A stretch of 54,663 bases of DNA from Lachnospiraceae bacterium (GTDB taxonomy: Bacteria; Bacillota; Clostridia; Lachnospirales; Lachnospiraceae), in assembly GCA_015057515.1 (NCBI GenBank), contig SVED01000006.1:1-54663 (forward strand), in the 5' to 3' direction. The notes beneath the pieces were generated by a model. It was not told where the DNA came from, did not search any database, and saw nothing but the letters and a program-made list of their open reading frames with translations. The stretch's first letter is position 1. The number at the start of each line of letters is the position of its first letter. Shown here one piece after another: positions 18,253-26,150 of this stretch. The translations under genes were made by a program, and so were the position numbers.

Positions 18253-18290
18253 CTACAAATATATTCCTTCCTCTACAAATATCTACAAAA
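18253..18290. repeat. Three direct repeats CTACAAAWAW in the MerR/DUF885 intergenic region
   Basis: CTACAAATAT occurs at 18253 and 18273, and CTACAAAAAA at 18283, so the starts are spaced 20 and 10 bases, one and two helical turns apart. A weaker copy (CTACATATTT) starts at 18228. Such phased direct repeats are typical of a regulator binding in tandem on one DNA face. The ligand is unknown; the adjacent MerR-type gene is an obvious candidate. Confidence 0.5.
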
Positions 18291-18336
18291 AAGATAGAAT
18301 ACACTATTTTTTCACAATTATTTTATGTTTTTGAAT

Positions 18337-18365
18337 TTGATTTTTTTGCATATACTGTATATAAT
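18337..18365 (+). promoter_or_regulatory. SigA-type promoter of the DUF885 lipoprotein gene
   Basis: TTGATT (18337-18342) and TATAAT (18360-18365) are separated by 17 bases. The leader to ATG 18427 is about 55 bases. Confidence 0.8.
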
Positions 18366-18426
18366 GTTATTCACAATATGAGAGGGTTCTTCCTCTTACT
18401 TATTTTGTTATTTATTGGAGGGAATT

Positions 18427-20220
18427 ATGATTAAGTTTAAGATCAAAAAATTTCTGGCACTTACACTTTCAATGGCAATGATGCTATCACTAGGTGCCTG
18501 TGAGAAAAAGGATGATAAGCCAGATCAAAACAGCGAAGAAGCAAAAACAGAGCAAGAGGCTTTTGACCAGTGGCTTTGGGATAACTTTGAAGAAAGTGTT
18601 ACAATGGACACAGTAACTCTTCATTATACTTTAGCTCATCCTGAGGAATACGGCGTGGAACCCCTTGAGGTAACTTACGGAGACGTGGATTTTAGTGAGG
18701 AAGGCCTCGCTGCAGAGAAAAAAGAAACGGAAGAGGGTATCGCCGAAATGGAGGATTTTGATTACGATCTTCTTACCGACGACCAGCAGTTTACATATGA
18801 CATTTTGTATGATTACCAGACAAACTCTTTAGATTTTTATGACTATGTATATCTCTACGAGCCATTTGCATATACCAGTGGTCTTCAGGCAAATCTTCCT
18901 ATAACTATGTCCGAGTACACTTTCTATGACAAAGGGGATGTGGATGATTACCTTGCCCTCTTGGAGCAAACACCAGACTACTTCCAGGCATATTTGGATT
19001 TTGAAAAAACAAAATCCGAAAAAGGTCTTTTCATGAACGACCATTGTGTTGATGAAGTAATCAGACAGTGTGAGGAATTTATTTCTAACCCGGAAAAGAA
19101 TCTCCTCATCGAAACCTTTAACGACAGAATCGGTGACGTCGAAGGACTTTCATCAAAGGAAATTGACGACTATAAGCAAGCTAATTACGATGCGGTAATG
19201 AACTACATCATCCCAACCTATGAAAATGTCATCGAAACCTTTGAAGACTTAAAGGGCTCAGGCAAAAACGAATTAGGACTTTGCTACTTAGAAAACGGAA
19301 AAGAGTATTACACTTACCTGGTTAAAGATAAAGTTGGCACCGACAAAACTCCTGAAGAAATCATCGAGTGCCTTGACACTAGAATATCAGAAACAATGAA
19401 CGGCTTCACTTCTTTAGCAATGGGGAACTACAACGCTTATATTCTTTACATAGATTCGTATGGTTCTTTCTATGAAGATGCTGATCCAAAGGAAACTATC
19501 CAGTACTTTGAACAATGCTTTGATGAGAGATTTCCTGATATACCTGACATAAACTTTACTGTAGATCCAGTACATGAGTCCTTAGAAAACAGTGTGAGTC
19601 CTGCCTTTTTCATGACTCCACCAATGGATGATTACAACAACAATGCCATCTATATTAACGAAGGCAGTGACAGCTCAGGTGCACTCTGGTCAACCTACGC
19701 CCACGAGGGTGTTCCAGGTCATATGTACCAGTTTGTATATTTCTTATCTAACGATCCAGAGCCAATTAGAACACTACTCAACTTTAATGGTTATCAGGAG
19801 GGTTGGGCTACCTATGTAGAAAACATGGCTTTTGATTATTACGACGGTTTTGACAATCCTGTATATGGCGAGTTCGAAAGAATCAATTCCGAACTCAACC
19901 TTCTTGTCAGTGCCAGAGTTGAGATAGGTGTCAACTACGAGGGATGGGATCTTGAGGATACCCAGAACTATTTATCAGAAAATGGCTTCTCACCTGATGT
20001 AGCACAGGATATTATGGACTATGTTATTGCAGAGCCAGCTAACTACCAGATGTATTGTATGGGATGGCTCGAATTTGAAGAGCTTAGAGAAAAAGCTGAG
20101 GATAAGCTTGGCGACAAGTTTGATGAGGTTGAATTCCACAAAGTAGTTCTCGATGCTGGTCCATGTCAGTTCTACTTCCTTGAAGAAAAAGTCGACCAAT
20201 ACATTAAAGAAAACAAATAA
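18427..20220 (+). CDS. DUF885-family lipoprotein, putative metallopeptidase
   Basis: The 597-residue protein has a signal peptide with lipobox LSLGAC, so it is a cell-surface lipoprotein. The C-terminal half holds the DUF885 signature YAHEGVPGHMYQ, an HExxxGH-type zinc site, followed by NGYQEGWATYVENMA, where the second Glu of QEGWA fits a third metal ligand. The family is predicted to be M32/M3-like metallopeptidases acting on peptides. The ATG at 18427 follows GGAGGG; a TTG four codons earlier is inside the ribosome site and is rejected. The gene is monocistronic with its own promoter and terminator. Substrate unknown. Confidence 0.88.
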   Translation: MIKFKIKKFLALTLSMAMMLSLGACEKKDDKPDQNSEEAKTEQEAFDQWLWDNFEESVTMDTVTLHYTLAHPEEYGVEPLEVTYGDVDFSEEGLAAEKKETEEGIAEMEDFDYDLLTDDQQFTYDILYDYQTNSLDFYDYVYLYEPFAYTSGLQANLPITMSEYTFYDKGDVDDYLALLEQTPDYFQAYLDFEKTKSEKGLFMNDHCVDEVIRQCEEFISNPEKNLLIETFNDRIGDVEGLSSKEIDDYKQANYDAVMNYIIPTYENVIETFEDLKGSGKNELGLCYLENGKEYYTYLVKDKVGTDKTPEEIIECLDTRISETMNGFTSLAMGNYNAYILYIDSYGSFYEDADPKETIQYFEQCFDERFPDIPDINFTVDPVHESLENSVSPAFFMTPPMDDYNNNAIYINEGSDSSGALWSTYAHEGVPGHMYQFVYFLSNDPEPIRTLLNFNGYQEGWATYVENMAFDYYDGFDNPVYGEFERINSELNLLVSARVEIGVNYEGWDLEDTQNYLSENGFSPDVAQDIMDYVIAEPANYQMYCMGWLEFEELREKAEDKLGDKFDEVEFHKVVLDAGPCQFYFLEEKVDQYIKENK

Positions 20221-20231
20221 ACAAATGTTAA

Positions 20232-20268
20232 AAGCCACCAGAATTAATTGCTGGTGGCTTCTTATTTT
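20232..20268 (+). terminator. Intrinsic terminator after the DUF885 gene
   Basis: AAGCCACCAG (20232-20241) pairs perfectly with CTGGTGGCTT (20251-20260) around a 9-base loop and is followed by CTTATTTTG. Confidence 0.88.
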
Positions 20269-20362
20269 GTCGCAAGATATTGAATTTTAATTTACATAAA
20301 ATAGGATATAAAAAGTTAAATCCATATACACAGAAATTTAAGATTTTTCTTAATAAAATGAG

Positions 20363-20391
20363 TTGACTTATTAGGCTCTTGCCTATATACT
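20363..20391 (+). promoter_or_regulatory. SigA-type promoter of pckA
   Basis: TTGACT (20363-20368) and TATACT (20386-20391) are separated by 17 bases. The leader to ATG 20496 is about 98 bases; no riboswitch fold or cre-like box was recognised in it. Confidence 0.8.
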
Positions 20392-20495
20392 TATTTTGGT
20401 TAACTTTTTACTTTATTTTTGGTTTACATCAGTTTTTTGTAACATAATAAATTAAGTAAAATTAATTATTAAAATATATTTAGGAGGAATTTTAC

Positions 20496-22184
20496 ATGTC
20501 AACAAAAGCTTATTATCCAATTAGCGAAATCGGTGCTGGCAAGCCAGGTTTCTCTAAAACTCGTTCAATCATTGAAGCAGCTTTCTACGGTAACAACGTA
20601 GTTAAGGTTAATACCTTAAAGGAAGCTTACGAGTTAGCAAAGAACTCACCAGGAACTATCGTAACTGATATGCCTATCTTAAGAGGTGAGGAATTCGGTC
20701 TTGAGGCTGATGCTAAGGTTTTATTATTCAACGATGGTGCTGTAACAGGACGTTACGCAACTGCTCGTAGAATCAAAGGTGAGCCAGGCGTAGATGACGC
20801 TAAGCTCGATAAGGTAGTTATGGATGCTATCTATGAGACTCGTTGGAAGACTATGTACCACGCTGAGGTATATGTTGGTCTTGATCCAGAGTTCATGGCT
20901 AAGGCACATCTCTTAATTCCAGAAGGAGAAGAGAACCTTCTTTATAACTGGATGCTTAACTTCCAGTATATGTCAGATGAGTACGTAAAGATGTACAAGA
21001 AGTCACAGCCAATCGGCGGTGGTAACGAGCCAGATATCTATATCTTCTCAGATCCACAGTGGGTACCAGGCAACCGTCCTGACGTTGACTACAGCTGCTT
21101 AAGCGATCCACTTACACTTTGCTACTTCGACACTAACGAAAACTGTGCTGCTATCCTTGGTATGAAGTACTTCGGTGAGCACAAGAAGGGTACACTTACT
21201 ATGGCTTGGGCTCTTGCTAACAGAAATGGCTACGCTTCATGTCACGGTGGACAGAAGGAGTACACTCTTGCTGATGGTTCTAAGTTCGTTGCTTCAGTTT
21301 ACGGATTATCAGGATCAGGTAAGTCTACTCTTACTCATGCTAAGCATAACGGCAAGTATGAGATTAAGGTTCTTCACGATGATGCATTCATCATCAACAC
21401 TGACACTTGTGCTTCTATCGCACTTGAGCCAACTTACTTTGACAAGACAGCTGATTACCCAACTGGATGTGAGGATAATGCATATCTTCTTTCAGCTCAG
21501 AACTGTTCAGCTACTCTTGATGAGGATGGAAAAATTCAGTTAGTAACTGAGGATATTAGAAATGGTAACGGTCGTGCTATTAAGTCAAAGCTTTGGTCAC
21601 CAAACCGTGTAGATAAGATTGATGCTCCTGTTAACGCTATCTTCTGGATTATGAAGGATCCTACAATCCCACCAGTAGTTAAGCTTAAAGGTGCTGCTCT
21701 TGCATCAGTTATGGGTGCAACTCTTGCAACTAAGACTTCTTCAGCTGAGCGTGTTGCAGCAGGAACTGATATGAATGCTATTCGTATCGTACCTTATGCA
21801 AACCCATTCAGAACTTATCCACTTGTAAATGACTACGAGAAGTTCAAGAAGCTTGTTAAAGAAAAAGATGTAGATTGCTACATCATCAATACAGGTGATT
21901 TCATGGGCAAGAAGGTTCAGCCAAAGGATACTCTTGGAATTCTTGAGGCAATCGTTGAGGGTAAGGCTTCATTCACTCAGTGGGGACCTTTCGAAGATAT
22001 CGAAATTATGGATTGGGAAGGCTTTACTCCTGATCTTAACGATGAAGCTTACAAGGCTGAGCTTAAGAACTCAATGGCTACTCGTGTAAATGCTGTTGAA
22101 GGCTTTGCTAATAACAAGGGTGGCTACGATAAGCTTCCAGATGAGGCTCTCGACGCGCTTAAGAAGCTTGTAAACGCATTATAA
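20496..22184 (+). CDS. pckA: Phosphoenolpyruvate carboxykinase (ATP), divergent clade
   Basis: The 562-residue enzyme interconverts oxaloacetate + ATP with PEP + CO2 + ADP. In fermentative clostridia it often runs in the carboxylating direction to conserve ATP. The P-loop GLSGSGKST is at 270-278, metal-site Asp pair HDDAF near 295, and WSPNRVD and FRTYPLVNDY sit toward the C-terminus. The usual 'FNFEGGCYAK' segment of E. coli-type enzymes is replaced by CASIALEPTYFDKT, so this is a divergent subgroup. A TAGGAGG ribosome site supports the start. Codon use is noticeably more restricted than in neighbours (mostly CTT, GGT, GCT, AAG), a sign of very high expression. Confidence 0.92.
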   Translation: MSTKAYYPISEIGAGKPGFSKTRSIIEAAFYGNNVVKVNTLKEAYELAKNSPGTIVTDMPILRGEEFGLEADAKVLLFNDGAVTGRYATARRIKGEPGVDDAKLDKVVMDAIYETRWKTMYHAEVYVGLDPEFMAKAHLLIPEGEENLLYNWMLNFQYMSDEYVKMYKKSQPIGGGNEPDIYIFSDPQWVPGNRPDVDYSCLSDPLTLCYFDTNENCAAILGMKYFGEHKKGTLTMAWALANRNGYASCHGGQKEYTLADGSKFVASVYGLSGSGKSTLTHAKHNGKYEIKVLHDDAFIINTDTCASIALEPTYFDKTADYPTGCEDNAYLLSAQNCSATLDEDGKIQLVTEDIRNGNGRAIKSKLWSPNRVDKIDAPVNAIFWIMKDPTIPPVVKLKGAALASVMGATLATKTSSAERVAAGTDMNAIRIVPYANPFRTYPLVNDYEKFKKLVKEKDVDCYIINTGDFMGKKVQPKDTLGILEAIVEGKASFTQWGPFEDIEIMDWEGFTPDLNDEAYKAELKNSMATRVNAVEGFANNKGGYDKLPDEALDALKKLVNAL

Positions 22185-22219
22185 TTTGCAACTACAATTT
22201 ACACTTTTATAAAAAAGAT

Positions 22220-22257
22220 GGGATATCAACAAATATTGTTGATATCCCTTTTTTCTT
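22220..22257. terminator. Bidirectional intrinsic terminator between pckA and the ABC permease
   Basis: GGGATATCAACAA (22220-22232) pairs perfectly with TTGTTGATATCCC (22236-22248) around a 3-base loop, with TTTTTTTC after it on plus and TTTTTTATAAAAG on minus. It serves two convergent transcripts. The core TATCAACAA is repeated in the terminator at 26103-26139. Confidence 0.92.
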
Positions 22258-22275
22258 AGATTAACCAAAATACTA

Positions 22276-23421
22276 TCATATCTCTTGGGTTGCCTTAAAT
22301 TCCAAGTTTTTTCCCGTCGTTGTATATATCAGCACACCGAATATTACGATGCCCAACAAACCTGCAATAACTCCATAATACCACACATTTGTTTTTGCAA
22401 ATATCATACTAAAGATACCTATAAATACTACCATGGCTACCATTATCTTTCCGAAACTGAAATAAAATCCCCGCTTTGATACATCCTGTAATTTTGTAAG
22501 TGTTATTCCTATTGCAATGAGTAATATTCCTATTAACAGATATGAAAGAGCATACCAAATGTATAACTCTATTTCCCTGAAACCTACCACTCCATTACCA
22601 GTAGAAAAATAGTCACTACCTGCTCTGTTGCTTAAAGTGTACTCCTTTCCTTTAAACACTGCATCATATAATAACCTGTTATTTTTCCATCCAGCATTAG
22701 TCACATATAAATCAAACGGTTCTACGACATAGCTGGTTCCCCCTGGGGAATACAATTTCAAATATCCCATGATTTTGTTAAACAAGCACTGTTTTCCGTA
22801 AGTTATAAACTCATATACTCTGCTCATACTAATAAACAGAATTCCAAGGCAAGCAGCAGTTGTAATAATTTTTAAATCTCCTCTTACAACTAAGGCTTCA
22901 ATAAAATATATTACCCCTAATATCATTACCATATAACATACTAATGTTATACACACTCCAACAATAGTAGAGCCTAGCCAATCAATGTGTATATCAATAG
23001 AATTAAAGTTTCGTCTCACGTATACCAGGGTTGCAATGGCGGAAATAAAAACAACTATAAAAACCATTGCCATATCCATTACAAATCTGTATAATACAAC
23101 TCTTTCTCGCTTAAAAGGTAAGGTTTGCAAAAACTCTCTTTCTGACTTATTTCGTTGTCCCCAAAGCATAATTCCATGTAAAATCAAAAATCCTAAAACA
23201 AATAATTTTGTATGCATACTGAAAAATATAACTCGTACGCTAGCCGATGTACTATTTATAATATCACCAAGTATGTAATATGTATTTTGATTCATATTTA
23301 GTTTTCTATCTAACCAAATAAAGTTCCCAAACCAATCTGGTATTTTGATAAGCATAATACTTACAAACGCAAGCAAGAACATCACATAATATCTATAATT
23401 TAACTTTAACCACTTCTTCAT
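22276..23421 (-). CDS. ABC transporter permease
   Basis: This 381-residue polytopic protein has about six to eight membrane segments, with a short N-terminal tail MKKWLKLNYRYY followed by a first membrane helix, as in ABC-2-type permeases. A conserved cytoplasmic QTLPFKRERVVLYRF stretch follows the second helix, the usual coupling region of lantibiotic/bacitracin-type exporters. It starts immediately after the ATPase gene stop (zero gap), so both form one GntR-controlled exporter. Substrate unknown; YtrBCDEF-like exporters respond to cell-wall antibiotics. Confidence 0.82.
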   Translation of the reverse strand: MKKWLKLNYRYYVMFLLAFVSIMLIKIPDWFGNFIWLDRKLNMNQNTYYILGDIINSTSASVRVIFFSMHTKLFVLGFLILHGIMLWGQRNKSEREFLQTLPFKRERVVLYRFVMDMAMVFIVVFISAIATLVYVRRNFNSIDIHIDWLGSTIVGVCITLVCYMVMILGVIYFIEALVVRGDLKIITTAACLGILFISMSRVYEFITYGKQCLFNKIMGYLKLYSPGGTSYVVEPFDLYVTNAGWKNNRLLYDAVFKGKEYTLSNRAGSDYFSTGNGVVGFREIELYIWYALSYLLIGILLIAIGITLTKLQDVSKRGFYFSFGKIMVAMVVFIGIFSMIFAKTNVWYYGVIAGLLGIVIFGVLIYTTTGKNLEFKATQEI

Positions 23422-24303
23422 TTAATACGCCCCCTCTCTTTCCTTAAGGGTAATATAAAGTTCTTCAAGACTCATATCCAGCACCTCAATGTAACCTGCA
23501 CCAAGCTTTTTCAACCAGCTCTCTTTACTCTCGTCATAATCTTCAACAACCAGTGTAAATACATTTCCTACATTGGTACATTTAACAACTGCATCTCTCG
23601 ATAGAAGTTTTTTCTCAACCCCACTTTCGAATACTGCCTGAACTTTAGTGAGGCTATTTTTTAGCTGATCCAGTTCCGAATAATTAAATACCTTTCCTTC
23701 CTCCAAAATCGTTATGACATCGCATAGTTTTTCTAAATCGTTTAAGTTGTGGGAGCTAATCAATACACCAATATTTTCTCGTTCCACTTCTTCAATTAGT
23801 ATTTCATAGAAATTCTTTTTAGCTACAGGGTCAAGTCCTGAAGTAGGCTCGTCCATAAGCAAATATTCCGGTTTTTTTGCCAGCTCCAACATAAAAGCAA
23901 GTCGCATTTTCTGGCCCTTGGACATGGTTTCTATCTTTCTTTTATACTCCAGTTTGAATCTCTTGTTTAACTCAGTAAACTTCTCCTTATCAAATCGTGG
24001 GAAACAGGTCTCATATAACTTAATCATTCTATCAACGGTGTAACCTGATATATAATCGTTGGAGTCAGATATGTATCCTATTTTTCCCTTTAGATTAATA
24101 TTTCCATATATTTTTTCTTCATGATAGGTTACCTTCCCCGAATCTGCCTTATATATACCAGCCATACATTTTATAAGTGTGGTTTTACCTGCACCATTTT
24201 CTCCTACCACTCCGTGTATCTGTCCGGGAGCAAGAGAAAGATTAATATTTTCTATTGCTCTTTTGCCACCATACCCTTTGCTAACATTATCCAATTTAAT
24301 CAT
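23422..24303 (-). CDS. ABC transporter ATP-binding protein
   Basis: The 293-residue ATPase has Walker A GENGAGKTT near residue 36, signature MSKGQKMRLAF, Walker B YLLMDEPTSGLDP and the switch His in SSHNLNDLEKL. A ~75-residue C-terminal extension is typical of drug or lantibiotic exporter ATPases. The ABC signature reads MSKGQK, a common variant in YtrB-like proteins. It lies 30 bases downstream of the GntR gene and directly abuts the permease gene. Confidence 0.93.
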   Translation of the reverse strand: MIKLDNVSKGYGGKRAIENINLSLAPGQIHGVVGENGAGKTTLIKCMAGIYKADSGKVTYHEEKIYGNINLKGKIGYISDSNDYISGYTVDRMIKLYETCFPRFDKEKFTELNKRFKLEYKRKIETMSKGQKMRLAFMLELAKKPEYLLMDEPTSGLDPVAKKNFYEILIEEVERENIGVLISSHNLNDLEKLCDVITILEEGKVFNYSELDQLKNSLTKVQAVFESGVEKKLLSRDAVVKCTNVGNVFTLVVEDYDESKESWLKKLGAGYIEVLDMSLEELYITLKEREGAY

Positions 24304-24333
24304 CTGCTCATCTCCTTTTATACTGCCAACAGC

Positions 24334-24711
24334 CTATTTGCTTAAGTCCTGGTACAATTCTTTCACCATACCTACAACTTCACTTTCTGAAAGTCCCATC
24401 ATTTTTAGTTCTAAAATACAAGGCTCCATACTCTTCTTTACAGACTTTAGCTTTTCCTCATCCGGCTGTCTCTCTACCTCTCCTGCAATAAATGTACCCT
24501 TTCCTCTAATCGTCTCAATAATGCCCTGACGCTCTAGCTCCTGATATGCCTTTGCAACAGTTCCCGGAGTTATGTTTAGCTCTAATGCCAGCTTTCTGAC
24601 TGAAGGTATAGACATTCCCGGCTTAATATTGCCCTTTACGACATGAAACTTTACTTGCTCAATTATCTGCTCATAAATTGGCGTATCTCTTTTCAGATCT
24701 ATTTTTATCAC
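24334..24711 (-). CDS. GntR-family regulator, YtrA subfamily
   Basis: The 125-residue repressor has an N-terminal winged helix (YEQIIEQVKFHVVKGNIKPGMSIPSVRKLALELNITPGTVAKAYQELE is spread over residues 13-60) and only a short C-terminal helical dimerisation tail, which is the YtrA subfamily layout. Family members repress the ABC exporter encoded with them and their own gene. A near-perfect palindrome sits just downstream of the operon's -10 box and is the predicted operator. Confidence 0.92.
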   Translation of the reverse strand: MIKIDLKRDTPIYEQIIEQVKFHVVKGNIKPGMSIPSVRKLALELNITPGTVAKAYQELERQGIIETIRGKGTFIAGEVERQPDEEKLKSVKKSMEPCILELKMMGLSESEVVGMVKELYQDLSK

Positions 24712-24732
24712 GAAATCACCTCCTGCTCGCCC

Positions 24733-24767
24733 TTATAACTGTACCATTTGTATTGATACAGTTATAA
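24733..24767. promoter_or_regulatory. Predicted GntR (YtrA-type) operator
   Basis: TTATAACTGTACCA (24733-24746) and TGATACAGTTATAA (24754-24767) form an inverted repeat with 13 of 14 positions matching around a 7-base centre. On the minus strand it overlaps the -10 box and the start site of the gntR-ABC promoter, an ideal repression position. Confidence 0.8.
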
Positions 24768-24789
24768 CACATTAAAATTTCTCTGTCAA
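24761..24789 (-). promoter_or_regulatory. SigA-type promoter of the gntR-ABC operon
   Basis: On the minus strand TTGACA (24784-24789, full consensus) and TATAAC (24761-24766) are separated by 17 bases. The operator palindrome overlaps the -10, so repression by the first gene product is expected. Confidence 0.88.
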
Positions 24790-24830
24790 CACTTTAATAC
24801 ATTTTTTATTTCTTTCTAACAAATATCGCA

Positions 24831-24859
24831 TTGCCTATATGAGGAATTTATATTATAAT
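24831..24859 (+). promoter_or_regulatory. SigA-type promoter of the zinc-ribbon protein gene
   Basis: TTGCCT (24831-24836) and TATAAT (24854-24859) are separated by 17 bases. The leader to ATG 24911 is about 45 bases. Confidence 0.78.
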
Positions 24860-24910
24860 TTAGGGTAGAGAATTTGTTCTTTAAAAATTATATATAGGGA
24901 GGATTTACTT

Positions 24911-26071
24911 ATGATATGTTCAAAATGCGGAAGCAACGTTGTAGATGGAACTACTTTCTGCCCAACTTGTGGCACGCCTTTAGCTGCACCTGCAATGGAT
25001 GACAACTCCGAAAGAACTGTGTTGGTTGATCAAAGTATGAATAATCCACTTGGACCAATGCCTACACCTGTAGCTCCTATGGGTGCACCTCAGCCACAGT
25101 TTACAGCAGCACCAGAACCTAGCCAATTTACACCAAATGCTAGCCAGTTTACTCCAAATGCCAGCCAGTTTACTGGTCAGCCTTCTCAGTACTCCGGCCA
25201 GCCTTCTCAATACACAAGTCAGCCTCAACAGACTATGTATGGACAGGCTCCTCAGCAAAATATGTATGGTCAACCTCAGCAGGGCTATGGTCAACAAAAT
25301 ATGTACGGTCAGCCTCAGCAGGGCTATGGCCAACAAAATATGTACGGTCAGCCTCAGCAGGGCTATGGTCAGCAAAATATGTATGGTCAGGCTCCTAGAG
25401 CACCAAAGCCACCTAGAAAACCACTTTCAAAGGGTGCAAAAGCTGCCATAATCTCAACTCTTATCGTTGGTGTCCTTGCTGCCGTATTCTTCATATTTAT
25501 CTGGCCTATACTTACTCGCTCAGAGCTTAAGGGCGAATATGTATGTAAGAGCGAAAGCTACGAGCACACATTCGTATTTGATGATGGAACTTTTGTAGTA
25601 TACGATTCTGACGATGATGTTGTTATGGCAGGAACCTACGAATATGACGAAGAAGATGGTGATATTGAATTAGAAACCATTGATGGTTATTCTTACTCAG
25701 CATCCTTCGATAGAGATGAAAACATTGTTAAATATTACTCTTCAAAATACAAATCAACAAACGAAAAAGAAACTTTATCCTTTAAGCTTGAGGAAGATTA
25801 CTTAGAAACACTGGAAGACTCTGTTACAACAGCAGCCGAAGTTGCTTTAACTAATGAGTCTATCTACGAAGAGGCATATTACACTTCATATTATCTTGAA
25901 GATGATGATTTCGCTTACCCAGACTCAGACTTTACTGAGGCTGTTGCTGAGAATTTAGGCTACGATGAAGACAAAGCCCTTCAATTCTTGATGGAATCTA
26001 GCTATGTGGAAATATACATTTATGTATATGACGGAGACGTAGATGTATACGCATACGCATCCCCATGGTAA
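24911..26071 (+). CDS. Zinc-ribbon membrane protein with Gln/Tyr/Gly repeat region
   Basis: The 386-residue protein has a zinc ribbon at the N-terminus (Cys 3, 6, 17, 20), a low-complexity region at about 55-165 rich in Gln, Tyr, Gly and Pro with SQFTPNA and QQNMYGQPQQGYG repeats, a basic stretch (RAPKPPRKPLSKGAK), one membrane helix near 180-200, and an acidic extracytoplasmic C-terminal domain. Zinc-ribbon proteins of this kind are common in clostridia and their function is unknown. The GGGAGG ribosome site fixes the start. It is convergent with the hybrid histidine kinase. I do not recognise the C-terminal domain. Confidence 0.8.
   Translation: MICSKCGSNVVDGTTFCPTCGTPLAAPAMDDNSERTVLVDQSMNNPLGPMPTPVAPMGAPQPQFTAAPEPSQFTPNASQFTPNASQFTGQPSQYSGQPSQYTSQPQQTMYGQAPQQNMYGQPQQGYGQQNMYGQPQQGYGQQNMYGQPQQGYGQQNMYGQAPRAPKPPRKPLSKGAKAAIISTLIVGVLAAVFFIFIWPILTRSELKGEYVCKSESYEHTFVFDDGTFVVYDSDDDVVMAGTYEYDEEDGDIELETIDGYSYSASFDRDENIVKYYSSKYKSTNEKETLSFKLEEDYLETLEDSVTTAAEVALTNESIYEEAYYTSYYLEDDDFAYPDSDFTEAVAENLGYDEDKALQFLMESSYVEIYIYVYDGDVDVYAYASPW
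25253..25390 (+). repeat. 39-bp coding tandem repeats, about 3.5 copies
   Basis: Three full units start at 25253, 25292 and 25331 and a partial one at 25370. Each encodes QQNMYGQPQQGYG with only a few synonymous differences. The near identity at DNA level suggests recent expansion and likely copy-number variation between strains. Confidence 0.9.
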
Positions 26072-26102
26072 TTGACCTAACAAAATATTTCAACTAATAT
26101 AA

Positions 26103-26139
26103 AAAGCGGGTATCAACAATAATTGTTGATACCCGCTTT
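26103..26139. terminator. Bidirectional intrinsic terminator between the zinc-ribbon gene and the histidine kinase
   Basis: AAAGCGGGTATCAACAA (26103-26119) pairs over 17 bases with TTGTTGATACCCGCTTT (26123-26139) around a TAA loop. It serves two convergent genes. It shares the core TATCAACAA/TTGTTGATA with the terminator after pckA. Confidence 0.9.
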
Positions 26140-26150
26140 CTTATTAAATA

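Noticed and set aside
21175-21543. 122-codon open frame inside pckA in another frame
   Set aside because: It is a by-product of the strong codon bias of pckA; no ribosome site or family match.
24980-25375. 131-codon open frame antisense to the repeat region
   Set aside because: It is a repeat-driven mirror of the zinc-ribbon protein's coding strand.
25250-25400. Short regular repeats that could suggest a CRISPR array
   Set aside because: The units are contiguous 39-base in-frame coding repeats without spacers, inside the zinc-ribbon protein gene.
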